Positions 34,719-49,700 of a DNA stretch of 64,000 nucleotides are shown in pieces; within the stretch, counting starts at the first letter, position 1, and each line of letters starts with the position of its first letter. This DNA is from Doris montereyensis (Eukaryota; Mollusca; Gastropoda; Nudibranchia; Dorididae). A program made the position numbers and the translations under genes. The notes under the pieces are model-generated. The model saw only the letters and a list, made by a program, of their open reading frames with translations, ran no database searches and was not told the DNA's origin. The stretch is from assembly GCA_037039925.1 (NCBI GenBank), contig JAXRKP010000578.1:30001-94000 (forward strand), given 5' to 3'.

Positions 34719-37700
34719 CTGGAAAATAAACGGCACATTGCTATATATGACAAAATAGAAAGCCTCCATAAATATTCTGTGAAAAACAGGGATCTTATCT
34801 GTGAAATAAAGCAAAAACTTGGTTATCCAAAGACAAGGCATCGGCCTCTCAAATAAGACGTCGTGGGTTTAAGCCCTGGTGAATGAAAAAAAACAACTCT
34901 ATTTTTTGTTATTAAATTTACGTCATAGTAGCACATCACAGAAAATCTAAAATGTCAGTGCTATCATTGTCTAGACTTAATCTTTTGTTTCATCATTGTT
35001 TTAATTCAATATCATTATTAAAGCATGGTCATGCACAAATGCTAGAAAATTTTAAGAAAGGACACAAAAAAACATTTCTCCGCTTATCATTTTGTTTTTG
35101 TAGCAGAAAAAGTTTGAGTTTTTGCTTTTGGAATTTGGTGATGTATTGATAAGTTTATTTCCTTCAATAAGTTATGAAAACAAAATGTCTTCATCACTCA
35201 AATGAATCAAACTATCAAATGTCTTCATTATTCAAATGAATCAAACTATCTAATGTCTTCATCACTCAAATGAATCAAACTATCTAATGTCTTCATTATT
35301 CAAATGAATCAAACTATCTAATGTCTTCATTATTCAAATAAATCAAACTATCTAATGTCTTCATTATTCAAATAAATCAAACTATCTAATGTCTTCATTA
35401 TTCAAATGAATCAAACTATCTAATGTCTTCAGCATTCAAATGAATCAAACTATCTAATGTCTTCATTATTCAAATGAATCAAACTATCTAATGTCTTCAT
35501 TATTCAAATGAATCAAACTATCTAATGTCTTCATTATTCAAATGAATCAAACTATCTAATGTCTTCAGCATTCAAATAAATCAAACTATCTAATGTCTTC
35601 ATTATTCAAATAAATCAAACTATCTAATGTCTTCATTATTCAAATAAATCAAACTATCTAATGTCTTCATTATTCAAATAAATCAAACTATCTAATGTCT
35701 TCAGCATTCAAATAAATCAAACTATCTAATGTCTTCATTATTCAAATAAATCAAACTATCTAATGTCTTCATTATTCAAATAAATCAAACTATCTAATGT
35801 CTTCATTATTCAAATAAATCAAACTATCTAATGTCTTCATTATTCAAATAAATCAAACTATCTAATGTCTTCATTATTCAAATAAATCAAACTATCTAAT
35901 GTCTTCATTATTCAAATAAATCAAACTATCTAATGTCTTCATTATTCAAATAAATCAAACTATCTAATGTCTTCATTATTCAAATAAATCAAACTATCTA
36001 ATGTCTTCATTATTCAAATAAATCAAACTATCTAATGTCTTCATTATTCAAATAAATCAAACTATCTAATGTCTTCATTATTCAAATAAATCAAACTATC
36101 TAATGTCTTCAGCATTCAAATGAATCAAACTATCAGATGTCTTCGTCACTCAAATGAACCAAACAATCTATGTCATACTCATTCCATTTGTAAAGAATAC
36201 AGCGTAAATCATCGAAATTGACAAAATTAAATCCTTCAGATATCATTTACAAATGAAAATATAAAATGTTTGTGTTAGTGCAATTGATGATGTTTCAATG
36301 AAAATATAAAATGTTTGTGTTAGTGCAATTGATGATGTTTCAATGAAAATATAAAATGTTCAAGTTTTACTGCAATGGATGATATTTCAATGAAAATATA
36401 AAATGTTCAAATGTTACTGCAATGGATGATGTTTCAATGAAAATATAAAATGTTTAAGTGTTACTGCAATGGATGATATTTCAATGAAAATATAAAATGT
36501 TCAAGTTTTACTGCAATGGATGATGTTTCAATGAAAATATAAAATGTTCAAGTTTTACTGCAATGGATGATGTTTCAATGAAAATATAAAATGTTCAAAT
36601 GTTACTGCAATGGATGATGATTCAATGAAAATGTAAAATGTTTGTGTTACTGCAATGGATGATGTTTCAATGAAAATGTAAAATGTTTGTGTTACTGCAA
36701 TGGATGATGTTTCAATGAAAATGTAAAATGTTTGTGTTACTGCAATGGATGATGTTCCAATGAAAATGTAAAATGTTTGTGTTACTGCAATGGATGATGT
36801 TTCAAAGAAAATGTAACATGTTCAAGTGTTACTGCAATGGATGATGTTTCAATGAAAATGTAAAATGTTCAAGTGTTACTGCAATGGATGATGTTTCAAT
36901 GAAAATGTAAAATGTTCAAGTGTTACTGCAATGGATGATGTTTCAATGAAAATGTAAAATGTTCAAGTGTTACTGCAATGGATGATGTTTCAATGAAAAT
37001 GTAAAATGTTCAAGTGTTACTGTAATAGATGATGTTTCAATGAAAATGTAAAATGTTCAAGTGTTACTGTAGAGGATGATGTTTCATTGATAATATAAAA
37101 TGTTCAAGTGTTACTGCAATGGATGATATTTCATTGATAATATAAAATGTTTAAATGTTAGGGCAATTGATGATATTTCATTGATGATATAAAATGTTTA
37201 AATGTTAGGGCAATTGATGATGATGAGTTTTCATTGTTGACCACACATATAAACATCTTACCTTGTAAACTCCATGCACAATTTCCATCGCAGTTTTCTC
37301 TTGGTCAGTGTTCTCTCTCAAAAATTGTATAATTTGCCCCTCACGATCATTCCTATGTTTTATGTAGTAGGCAATAATATCGCCTGCGTTCTCAATGATG
37401 TTACCATGACCAGGGTAGATAACTTTAGGACTGAGATCCCGAAGATGATGCAATGTTTCCATGTAATCACGAAGATTTTCAATGGACTGAAATTTGACAA
37501 GAAAATACACTTTTTTTTGTTGGATTCCTCCAGTGTCATAAACAACAAAAGCCTGCTGGAACAAAATAAATTGTCACAAATTATTCAATCCCACTTAAAA
37601 CAACATAGCTTTGAAGAGTTTCATATATATGTCAGCTGATGAACATCTCTCCCACTATTTAATTGCGTCTTAAGAAACACTATAAGAGGCGAGCTTCAGT

Positions 37701-40700
37701 CACTGTTTCTCCATGTCCAACGGAGATGGCAGGTGCCACCGCGCCACCCCATAAATTTTTCTCTTGTTAGTTGGATCGTCGTATGATCCTCTTGCCATTT
37801 GCATGTCATTTGCATACACGGGCGTGATTGAATGGCATGAGTTCTTAAAGTGGCCTTGAAAGGGAGTATTGGTGGCTACTTTGAGCGCGTGATTTTTTTG
37901 GCCGTTGGCATGTCACTTGCGCAGAATGTGGGTTGCGCATGGTCAGATAGCATGGGTTGTAGTGTTATAAAAGAGGCCGCAAAACAACGTTATCTGCACG
38001 GCCAATATTTCATCAAAGGCCAAGACACCCTGGGCAGTGGACAGGTAAGCACCTGTACGAGGAATAGATGACCCGGCCCTCCACAAGGCTCCTGCTGCCT
38101 TGCAGGCAGGTCTTGGCTGACCAAAGGCTAAGGAGTTAACCCTGAAAGAAAAGAACCTGCTGTCTTGCAGGCTGGTCTTGACTGACCAAAGGCTAAGGAG
38201 TTAACCCTAACAGAAAATAGCAAGACCCGGCAGGGGGCCTCAAGGTGACAGCCCCACCATCTACCTAGGATACAATGGGCTTATCCCCTGCTTATTCAAA
38301 ACAACCTGATTCAAAGTAATATATACAGGATATACCCGGTTTGAACTTTGGAAGACGACTCTGGAACAGAACACGGACTGTGATTTTTTTAACATGGAAT
38401 GTTAGGGCAGCTAATGGAAAGGAGTTAGAATTAGCTGAAGAAATGGAAAAATTCAAAGTAGACATTTTGGCTATTACAGAAACAAAGAAAAAAAGGACAA
38501 GGAATAGAAAATGTAGGACCAAATCATACTTTAATCTTCTCAGGAGTAGATGCCAAAGATAGAGCTAAAGCAGGAGTAGGCCTCCTAATGCATAAAAGGC
38601 AAGAAATGCTACTAGAAAGTTGGAAATTTGTAAGCCCATGGCTATTAGAGGTAAATATTAAACCAAAAGGAAGAGAATTTAAATTATTAATAGCTTATGG
38701 ACCAAACGAAGATGCTACCTAAGAAGAAAAAGATATCTTCGAAAATGATTTACAAATAGGTGCAGAGAATCTCAAACCCAAACAAGAATTAATGGTTTTA
38801 GGAGATTTAAACGTTAGAGTAGGCAACAATGTAGAAACGTCAGGAGGAGTAATAGGTAAAGAAGGAGAGACAACAACTTCTCCAAATGCAGAGAGACTAA
38901 TAAATTTTTGCCTAAAGAATAACATGAAAATAGCTAGCACCTTTTTTCCTCATAAAGATATCCACAAATACACAAGAATAAATGAAGACAGATGTAAAAA
39001 ATCAATCATAGACTACATAATAGTTAACAGCTCCCCAATGGATGCTAGAGTAAGCAGAGGAGATGAAATATTTAGTGACCATCACCTAGTGATAGCCAAA
39101 TTGAGATTATTAACTGAAGAAAACAAACAGAAAAGGAAAGAGAAGAAAGCTACTAAACTCAAAATAGAAGAACTAAATAAACCAATAGTAAAACAGATAC
39201 ACCAATCCAGGATAAAAAGATCTATCAGTGAAAGGCAAATGGATCTGAAAGGAAAGCACAATAAAAGAAAAGTGGCAAATATATAAAGAAACACTCATCA
39301 GTTGTACTGAAGAGGTCTGTGGTAGGAAACAAATTAAAGGAGATAGGAAAAGAACAGCATGGTGGCATGAGAATGTCAAGACTAAGATCATAGAAAAAAG
39401 GATGCCTGGAAAAAATATTTGCACACAAAGAGACGAAAGGATAGGATAGATTACGTGAGTAAAAGAACTATCGCCAAAGAGGAAGTTAAGAAAGCAAAAC
39501 AGGAATTGTGGGAAGAGTTTGGACAAAGACTTCAAGAAAGCTATCAAGGAAATCAAAAGCTGTTCTGGGGAGCAATGAAGAGCATGAGAAAGACCAAAGC
39601 ATGCCCAATACAACAAATTAAGAACGCCAAAGGAGAAATAATGAAAAAAGACAGCGAAATCATGGAAACGTGGAGAAAATATTTTCAACAATCACATAAT
39701 CCCTCCAGAACATATGAAACAAGGAGTACAGATCAATTACTAAGTGTAACAAGTAATGGAGGTGAGACAGCTGAAGATGTAGATATCTCAATGGAAGAAA
39801 TCCAAACAGTTTATAAGAAAAAGTGAAATTAGTAAAGGCCCCAGGAGCAGATCAAATTTGTCTAGAAATGATAAAAAACTAAGGGAGAGAGGCAGACAAA
39901 CTACTACATACAATATGTCAACAAGCATGGAAGTCCAAACAGGTGCTAGACGACTGGAATAAAGGGAACGGTAGTACCAATACATAAGAAAGGATGAACT
40001 ATGGAATGCTCAAACTATAGAGGATATCACTACTTAGCGTACCAGGAAAAGTGTATGCCAGGATTCTGGAAATGAGACTATGGAAAAGAGTAGAGGATCA
40101 GATTGAAGAACACCAGAGTGGATTTAGACCAGGAAGAAATGTACAAAAGACCACATATTTCCAATTAGTCAAATAATAGAAAAATTCCTTGAAAAAAACA
40201 TTGACTTGCACCTGTGTTTTATTGACTTAGAAAAGGCATTAGACACTGTGATGAGGGATGAACTATGGCATTCCTTAAAAGAACACAACGTAGAGCAAAA
40301 TTTAATAGAAGCCATTAAAAGCTTTTACAATAAACCAACATGTGTAGTGAGAGTAGCTGGAAATGTATCTGAAGAATTTGATATAGATATAGGAGTAAGA
40401 CAGGGTTGTGTCCTAAGTCCTTTTTTGTTTATCACATTTATGGATTCAGTCGCAGAGGCATCCTCAAAAATGAAGAAAATGAATATAGGTATGTGGAAGC
40501 TCAAACCAGTAAATGTATCAATGCTTTCATTTGCTGATGATTTAGTTCTGTTTGGAAAATCAGAAAGGGACCTCCAGTCAAATATCAACATGATGAATAA
40601 TGAATTAAATAAAAGAGGAATGAGAGTAAATGCAAAGAAAGCCAAAACAATGCTAGTAACTAGGGAAGCTAAAACACAAAATCTTAAATTAGGCAGGGAG

Positions 40701-43700
40701 AATTTAGAACAAGTTCAAAGCTACAATTATCTGGGAATAATGATTAACTCAGAGGGAAAACTAAGAGAATAAATCAGCCAGAGAATCCAAAAGGCAAGTG
40801 CAATATACAACCATCTAGAAAAGACATTTGTAGGTAAACAAGAATTGTCAACAAAAACCAAAGTGGCAGTATACAACACAGTTTATTGTCCTACTCTCCT
40901 CTATGGCAGTGAAACCTTGACCTTAGACAGTAAGGAATACAATAGAATACAGGCAGCCAAAATGAAATATCTAAGAAGGATAATAGGAAAAACTAAAAGA
41001 GACAAATTCAGAGACACAACAATAAGAGATCAAACCAAAGCAGATAGCATAAAAACTAAGATAGAAATAAATCAACTGAGATGGTTTGGGTATATAAACA
41101 GAATGAATGACAATAGAATAGCTAAATCAGTATACAGTGCTAAAACTCAAAGTAAAAGACCAAAAGGCAGACCTCGGAGAAAGTGGGAAGTAGATATAAA
41201 AGAGGCATTAACGCAAAGAAATTTAACTTTCACAGAAGGAAACAGAAAATGTCAGGACAGGGCAGCCTGAAGAAAGATCCTTTCGAGAGCATCTAAAACC
41301 CACACACCGGAAGGTAGAATGGGAGCTGATAAAGAAAGAAAGAAAGAAAAAGAAAAAGGATAAGACACCGCTCGTCTTTCTGTCCGTCCATCAGTATAGA
41401 AGGAGGCCCCTAGGATCTGGGTAAGTTGGCAAACTGTAGTAAGAACATTTATTTTTGCTGTTTTATTTGTTTTGTTTCATAAAATAAATTGTGCACGCAT
41501 ACGATTCTATTATGAGTCTTATGGGGAATTGTGAAAGCTCAAGGACTCTATTCTGCAAATGCTTATTGGAAGTTTGTACTGAGTATTTAACATTGAAATA
41601 CTCAAGGACTTGAGATTTGTGGTTGCAGATTTTTATGGGATGGAAATTTGTTATCTCCTTGGGTTTGGAGTAAATGTATTTTCTGCAGGGATCATTGTAT
41701 AATTGGTGGGGATTTCTACCTGTGTTAATATTTTCCTTATATTCCTGAACTGTTTTGGAAGATTCCACTTAATTGGAATGTGTGTATTTAACTCTCATTG
41801 ATTTTTTACATGTTTTGTTGTTGTAACAATGTTCAAATCCGCACATGGATATGCATACAACATGTTGTTAGCATTAGCGGAGACAGGAATTAAGTTGTGA
41901 TAATCTTGAATCTTAGTGGAGTGGTTACTCTATACGGCTATTCGTTTTCTTTTATCAGAGGAGTAAAGCCTGTGGTCTTCCCCATCTCGGGTTTAGATCT
42001 AGTTTTCCCCGTCCCGGGCTCTTAGGTAAAGTCTCTAGTCTTCCCTGCCTCAGTTATTCTAGTGGTTTCCCTTTGCCTTTAGTGCAGTCAGTAGTTTCCT
42101 TTGCCTCCAGTTTAGTCTAGTCTTCTCCCCTCCGGCTTGGTCTAGTCGAGTGCATCTTTGTTTCGGGTTTGAATTTACTAAGTTTAATTTTCCTTCAGGT
42201 TCGAGTCTTGGTCGTTTTCCTGAAGCCTCATCAGATGGTTCCTTGTTTAATGTTCATTGACTGCTGCATTCGTTGTGGGGGCAACATTTGCTCCGCCAGG
42301 CTTCCTAACGGTTCACCTAGGGAACTCTGGGTCGTTTCCCCAAATGGTCCTATTTTGTATAATCGCCAATCTTTTGTTTTGTTGTAAACTGTGAAACGGA
42401 AATAGTCAGAACGCACTGTCCTACACTGATTAGAAGGGGCTGTGCTCTCGAACTGACTGATAGATCTAATCTTGTATGTGTTGTTATTATATCAGTAATT
42501 TAACGTCCCTCTTAGAAGGGGTTAAGATTTTGACAGTAGACAGGTTTGTGTTGATTTTAGATAGATCTATAGGAGAGGTAAACTTTGTGGTCCAGTGAGT
42601 TTCTGATCGAAATGAGATGATGAGTGAACAGGTGGTTTACTGAGTAAATTGATGTGTCACAATTTAGAGCTACTGTAGGTAAAGATTATTTTGTTTCACA
42701 TCTTCACAGGGGTAAATTCTGCCAATTAACGGTTTAAAAGTAGAAACGGTTCTCCCCAAACAGTCCCTCGTTTTTGCCTTTCTTTTTTCTTTTGACTGCA
42801 TAGAGCATTCTTTGCTGCTTATCTCTTGCATTGTGGGTTTTTCTTGAGATCTTCATTCTTTTATAAGCATTAAATTTAAGATATTTTTGAATTATTCTTC
42901 AGGACTTCTTAGTCTCCTTTTGTAATTTTACATTGAGATGTGATGTAATGCACCATGATTGCTCTTCTTGTATCATTTTACATTGATTTCTAAATGATAG
43001 AAATGTCACGTGTCCATCTGGCTGATCTTTCCATTCGTTCACTTGTATCATTTTACATTGAGATAACTATCTATCTCCTCTTTTTCTCCAGACACTAACA
43101 TATACACTGAATAAAAGATACACAAACGTGTCCATCTGGCTGATTTTTACTATGTAATAACAGTGTGTAAAGACTGATCTTCTTGTATCATTTTATATTG
43201 AGATCCTCCTCCGTGTCAAACTCAAAGGCTGTTTGTCCCTGGCTGATCTTCTTGTAGCCTACGACCGGTGACATTTTACACTCACTGAGATGAGGGTGGG
43301 GTGTCCATCTGGCTGATCGAGTGATTTCTCGAGGTGTATCATTTTACATTGAGATAGATGTGTCCATCTGCTATTGCTTATCTTCTGGAAATTTGTATCA
43401 TTTTAATAAATATTGAAAAAACAACAAAAACCCAAAGAAACAACAAAAAAAATCCATGTGCACCTGGCTGATCTTCTGACAATGTGTCATTTTACATTGA
43501 GATACGTGTGCACCTGGCTGATCTTCTTGTGTCATTTGACATTGAGCTCCATGTGCAACCTGGCTGATCTTCTTGTATCATTTTACATACAGGACAGTCA
43601 CGTGTCGAGATCACTTAGTTGGCTGATCTTCAAATAAAGTTGCTCTTCTTATCTCAGTTATTTTTACAATGTTTTTGTTGAGATCCATGTGCATCTGAGT

Positions 43701-46700
43701 TTATTGGGTTTAAATCAGGAGAAAGAGGTGGTCACTGTTTTTCTTTATCTTCTTGTGTCATCATCTTTCTTGTGTTGATTTTCTGTCATTTTACAATATG
43801 TGCATTGATCTTCTTGTTCATTTTATGACTAGTGTGAGATATGTGACTTGTTGAATTCAGGTATTCTTGTATCATTTTGGGTTTGAAATTTTATGTGCAC
43901 TGGCTGATCTAATCTTGTCATCATTTACATTGAGTAAATATGTGTAAACACAATCTTCCACCTGGTAAATCTGCAATCTTCTTGTATCATTGTGGGTTTT
44001 TTTATCTTCATTCTTTTGAGATCCATCAGTGCATCCTGGCTGATCTTCTTGTATCATTTTACATTGAGATCCATGTGATCTTCATCCTGGCGTGTCCATC
44101 TTCTTGTATCATTTTTTTACATTGAGATTTTACATTGTGCACCTGGCTGATCTTCTTGTATCATTTTACATTGAGATATGTGTCCATCTGGCTGATCTTC
44201 TTGTATCATTTTACATTGAGATCCATGTGCACCTGGCTGATCTTTCTTGTCATTTTACATTGAGATACATGTGCACCTGGCTGATCTTCTTGTGTCATTT
44301 GACATTGAGATCCATGTGCACCTGGCTGATCTTCTTGATCTTCTTGTGTCATTTTACATTGAGATATGTGTCCACCTGGCTGATCTTCTTGTGTCATTTT
44401 ACATTGAGATACGTGTGCACCTGGCTGATCTTCTTGTGTCATTTTACATTGAGATACGTGTCCACCTGGCTGATCTTCTTGTATCATTTTACATTGAGAT
44501 CCATGTGCACCTGGCTGATCTTCTTGTATCATTTTACATTGAGATCCATGTCCACCTGGCTGATCTTCTTGTGTCCTTTTACATTGAGATCCATGTGCAC
44601 CTGGCTGATCTTCTTGTGTCCTTTTACATTGAGATCCATGTGCACTGGCTGATCTTCTTGTGTCCTTTTACATTGAGATACGTGTGCACCTGGCTGATCT
44701 TCTTGTGTCATTTTACATTGAGATCCATGTGCACCTGGCTGATCTTCTTGTGTCATTTGACATTGAGATACATTGAGTGTCCACCTGGCTGATCTTCTTG
44801 TGTCATTTTACATTGAGATACGTGTGCACCTGGCTGATCTTCTTGTGTCATTTTACATTGAGATACATGTGCACCTGGCTGATCTTGTGTCCTTTTCTTG
44901 TGTCATTTTACATTGAGATCCATGTGCACCTGGCTGATCTTCTTGTGTCATTTTACATTGAGATCCATGTGCACCTGGCTGATCTGATTCTTGTGTCATT
45001 TTACATTGAGAGATACGTGTGCACCTGGCTGATCTTCTTGTGTCATTTTACATTGAGATCCATGTGCACCTGGCTGATCTTCTTGTGTCATTTTACATTT
45101 TGAGATCCATGTGCACCTGGCTGATCTTCTTGTGTCATTTTACATTGAGATCCATGTGCACCTGAGATCCTGATCTTCTTGTGTCATTTTACATTGAGAT
45201 ACGTGTGCACCTGGCTGATCTTCTTGTGTCATTTGACATTGAGATACGTGTACACCTGATCTTCTTGTGTCATTTCACATTGAGATGGTCTTCCTGTGAG
45301 CAGATCAGATCTTCAACTTGATCAATATTAACGTCGTCCGTTCTCACAGTTTTCGACCTTCCACCTTCTTGTTGTCTATTCTAAGATGCAATAAAATTGT
45401 CTCTTAATGTTATATTTTTCCACTTTTCGCTTGGAAATTCACAAATAGTCCGAGCTCCTCTCCATCCCTTCTCTTTGTACAGGGTTTCTATCACAACTTT
45501 ATCTGATAAACTAAATATCATCGCAGAACTACATCTAGATCTATCGCAGAGAAAGGTTTTGTGGATAATGACAAACACCAAGACATGGTAAAAAAAGTTC
45601 GAAATCGCTCTGCTTATCGTCTGCAATTCATATAATAAATACAGTGGATCAGATCAATCTAAAGCTAGGTCTAGATATGCGAGAAATCACTGTGTGTCTA
45701 ACAATAAGATTTGGAGAGCTGCAAGGTACCAGGTGTACTTCAATTTTTCAGAGTCGTATGAAAGGCAAGTTTGATATTTACATTATGGACAGGGTTTTCA
45801 AAAATAACTTATAAATTGCTCTTTGTATTCAAATTGTAGCATCGGTGGCCAAGTGGTTAGGCTGCTGGACTTGGGATCATGAGTTCCAGGGTTCAAATCC
45901 TGGCACATTGTGTTTCTTGGGAAAGACACACATTTTCACACTCGATCTAGGCGCAAATGGATACAAGCACTAGCTTGAGAGTAAAAACCTATGTCAGACT
46001 AGTGTCCTGTCTAGAAGGTGATTATTATCACCTATTCCCTTCATGCTAGAGAAACTGAGATAAGCTCCGGCTCTATGGACTGTATAAGCCTTGAAGGAAC
46101 TTTACTTTGTATGCAAATTATTCATATGAAATTTCGAAGGTAAATGCAAAATTATTTTTTTTGATGACGATGATGATTAATGATTAGATAATTAAAGTCA
46201 AACAAGCATACACATTATTTTTAAAATAAAAACTCACAGCTGTTGAACCACCAAGAATAGTATCACCTGAAAACAAGACTCCGTCTTCTTCCAACATCAA
46301 AGCGATGTGATCTTCTGCGTGACCTGGTCCATGGTAAGCCCTTTGCAAAATAACGACAAACAGTAGAAGATACAGTGTAAACATTAATCTGAGTAGTACA
46401 GCATAACAAGAGAAAAAGCCCTTAATGTCAGAGCCTACAACAAGCAGGATACGACATTTTCTAAATAATGATGTAACTGAAACACTCATTACATCCTGTG
46501 TATTTTATAAACTTGATTACTATTCTTCTTTTCTTTTAAATTTACCAACCGACAAAGCAAATAAGCTACAAATTGTCCAAAATAATGCAGCCAGATTGAT
46601 ATTTTGTTGTAAATAGAGAGATCATGTAACTTCCTTCTTAAATGAGTTTAGGGATAAATTTGATATAAATATTTGAGTAGGTAAATACACAACAGAAATT

Positions 46701-49700
46701 AACGTTTTAGCGATATTTTTAATAAATGCACATTCATGACAATAATATCATAGCAAAGGACTCTCACACATCGCATACATACATTCATATCCAAGTCAAT
46801 AGAAGTCAGTGATGGTTATCAGTCCCCGCAAAAACTGAGAGAAATTTGTAATCGTGCCATTGTCATAAACATTGAGTACAAAATTTCATCTTATTGAGAT
46901 TTTCTTCATTTTATATGTGGAAAAGCTGAAACAATATTATGTACAATCTAGGCTTGATCGTTAGCATATTATCAGCAGGCTTTGTAGCAAGATTGTACCT
47001 GAGTGTGGCTCCCTCGGTAGAGAAAACATGCTTGTCGTTAATGAAGCTGTATGCTGTTTCTTTGAGAATTTCGTCTTCACAAGAAACTGTTTCAGTTTTG
47101 ATGTTGGAAATTCTAAGACATACAAAATTGAAAGAGTAATGTAAGAATAATATATATAATGCTTTACTTAAAAAATGATAAAAATTATACACAATATCAG
47201 AGAAATCTCATTTCTTTCAATTCAAGTAGCCTCATTTCACCCCTTAGAACAAAAATGATACATTAACACTTTATTATACATATCTCAGAGAAATTTCATT
47301 GTTAAAGATTTCATTCGATTGAAGTAGCCTTTTTGATCCCCGAAATCATTTGCTTACTCCTTGGTTGTTGTTTGTTTTGGGAGTTTTCTATAAAAAAAAA
47401 ATATTTGGGGCGGGGAGAGAAGGCTTTCTTTTTTTAAGTTACCGTACTTTTTAGTCTTTCACTAAAACAGTGTATTGATGAAGATTCACCATTCAAATTA
47501 GTATTATCAGGCACAAGCACTCAAAACAAGAAAGCGGGAAGTCACCCGTTAATTATAAATGAAAGATAACACCAAGCACATACTTTTCCCAAGCAGCTTA
47601 CAGATGCCGTCGATCCCGCCTATGTGGTCATGGTGCCAGTGTGTGATGATGATTTCTTGAATTTCAATGGAATGTTTATCCAACACTGAGTGTAGGAGAT
47701 CAAGATATTCAGCTTGGTCGCGTTGTCCTGTGTCAATAAGTATTCGCCTGCAAAGGAAAGAAAAATAATTGAAACTGGATTCACAATGTGATGATATGTC
47801 ATTGAGGTCTTTGACATATAAATATCAAATGGACGTGTTTTACAGCTCTCTTTGCATAAAGGTAAAGTAAAGTTAAGCTGCAGTCCCAAAGTTGAGCATA
47901 GGAGTATCAGGAGCAGAATCTTCATTTTCCTTGACACACGGCATAATGTGGTGGCTTGCCATTGCTTTCCACACCGCCTTTACGTTCGCAGAGATTGAAT
48001 AGACCTAGCTACCCCTTTCGTTGCTGGATCGACAGGAGGGTCAAAAAATTTGCCTGGACTGGGAATTGAACTTGGGCCACCTGCATGGTAGTCAGACCTC
48101 TGCCAACTGAGCTATGCCTCTTTGCATAGATTATAAAAAACACATATGTAATGCTCACTAAAGTTATAATTTACATTCAGTAAAAAGAGTCATATTAGCT
48201 GATGAAGTTAAATACTTGCTAAAGAAATTGTCAGTCTCTATCCTGGCAAGCATGTATGATTACTACCTTGACATTCATTTATTTTCAAGAACTGCATTCC
48301 ATTCAAATGTCCTTGTCTTATATCATTTGAATCCAGTAGTCATTCACTTGAGAATGGAAACAGCAGGTAAGGACTGATGTCTATCTTACCTTGGGGCAAA
48401 ATAGCCATGAAGAAAACTGGAGATATTAGCTTTGAACCAGTTTTTGTGTGTGATCAAAATGTCATGTCACTAGGGCTCATGCCCTGAAGTGATTTTCTTG
48501 CTTTTGAGTTTGAGTTTTTCATTTTGGTATGAGTAAGTGCAAAATTATAATCATTATTCCTTTGAAATTTTGTAGCGTCCTTGCTTGCCATGGAAACGGA
48601 CACCAGCTTGAATTTTGCTTACTTATGAAACAAATCACTCAAAAACTGTGCAGATTGCTTTTCTATTCAATATATCTAAAATGTGACCTAAGATATTTTG
48701 GATATTGTTTTATGAAATGTTCAAAAATAAAAAAATACAGAGTGTATATTAATAATGACATTGATATTACCAAGATACATTTTTCAGAAGAAAAACAAGA
48801 AAAAAAAAAAATATATTAAAAAATCACTCACTAAAATTTTGACTTGTTCAATATGTGTACCAAATATTATACAAATCAGATGATGAATGACGGAGGAGAG
48901 TCGAATATTTAAGTGAAAATTAGAGAAAACACAAGTCAAGTAAAGAAATCAAAAGAAAATAACCAAAACACCACACTTCATATGGATTTCCTTCTCACAG
49001 AAGAGAGCTGCCTTTCTCTTTACACAGTCTTTAGCATTGTTCCTAATGTAAAGAGGATTGGAATATATCTTGGTTTAGATGTGCACTGATGTGAAGGCAG
49101 GCGACAGAATGACCTGCTCTTTGTTCTACTTGACTATTCCTATAATTGTGCACAGACCAACACACTGATGGGCAACGCTTTGGATTTTGCACCATAGTCA
49201 CCTGGCAGAGTTTTAGCAAATTATCGACAAAGAAATATCATTTATAGCCAGTGAGAGGTCAGCAAGCTCGCTTCGATTACTTCCAGCAGTCACATGATTT
49301 CCAGGTAACAGTGTAGCACGGAGATTATGATAATGAAAGCTCATTCTCTCCTTGGACATACGCCAAATTTCCTATACTCGTCAACTATTCTAGGACCTTG
49401 AACTGGACAAGAGTATTCTCGATAGTTGATGAATCCTGTGATACCAGATTGGCCCAATACAGGTTTTCAGTGCCATTATTTCAATCCCTTTTAGGGAAAT
49501 TGACTCCAAAGTTATGACATTTTCTCCCTACCGCACCTATAAAATATTCTGTAATAAATATTAAAACTATGTTTTATATGAGCATTTCTGTGACATAAAC
49601 TTGTAGATAAATGATCATTCTAACCCCTAAAATGCAACAAAAAATCACAGAAAATCGATATTTTGGACCAAAACTCACCCTCTACAACAAAAGACGATTA

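Noticed and set aside
33956..36172. Regular direct repeats that at first sight resemble CRISPR arrays
   Set aside because: There are no unique spacers between repeats, units are directly adjacent, and the host is an animal genome.
37850..38071. 73-codon plus-strand frame before the LINE
   Set aside because: No recognisable similarity; sits in probable LINE leader or intron sequence.
42925..45290. Long periodic frames ([13 protein letters not shown] and [15 protein letters not shown] types) on plus, and [13 protein letters not shown] on minus
   Set aside because: The 45-bp repeat is open in several frames at once, with no promoter, splice site or family match.
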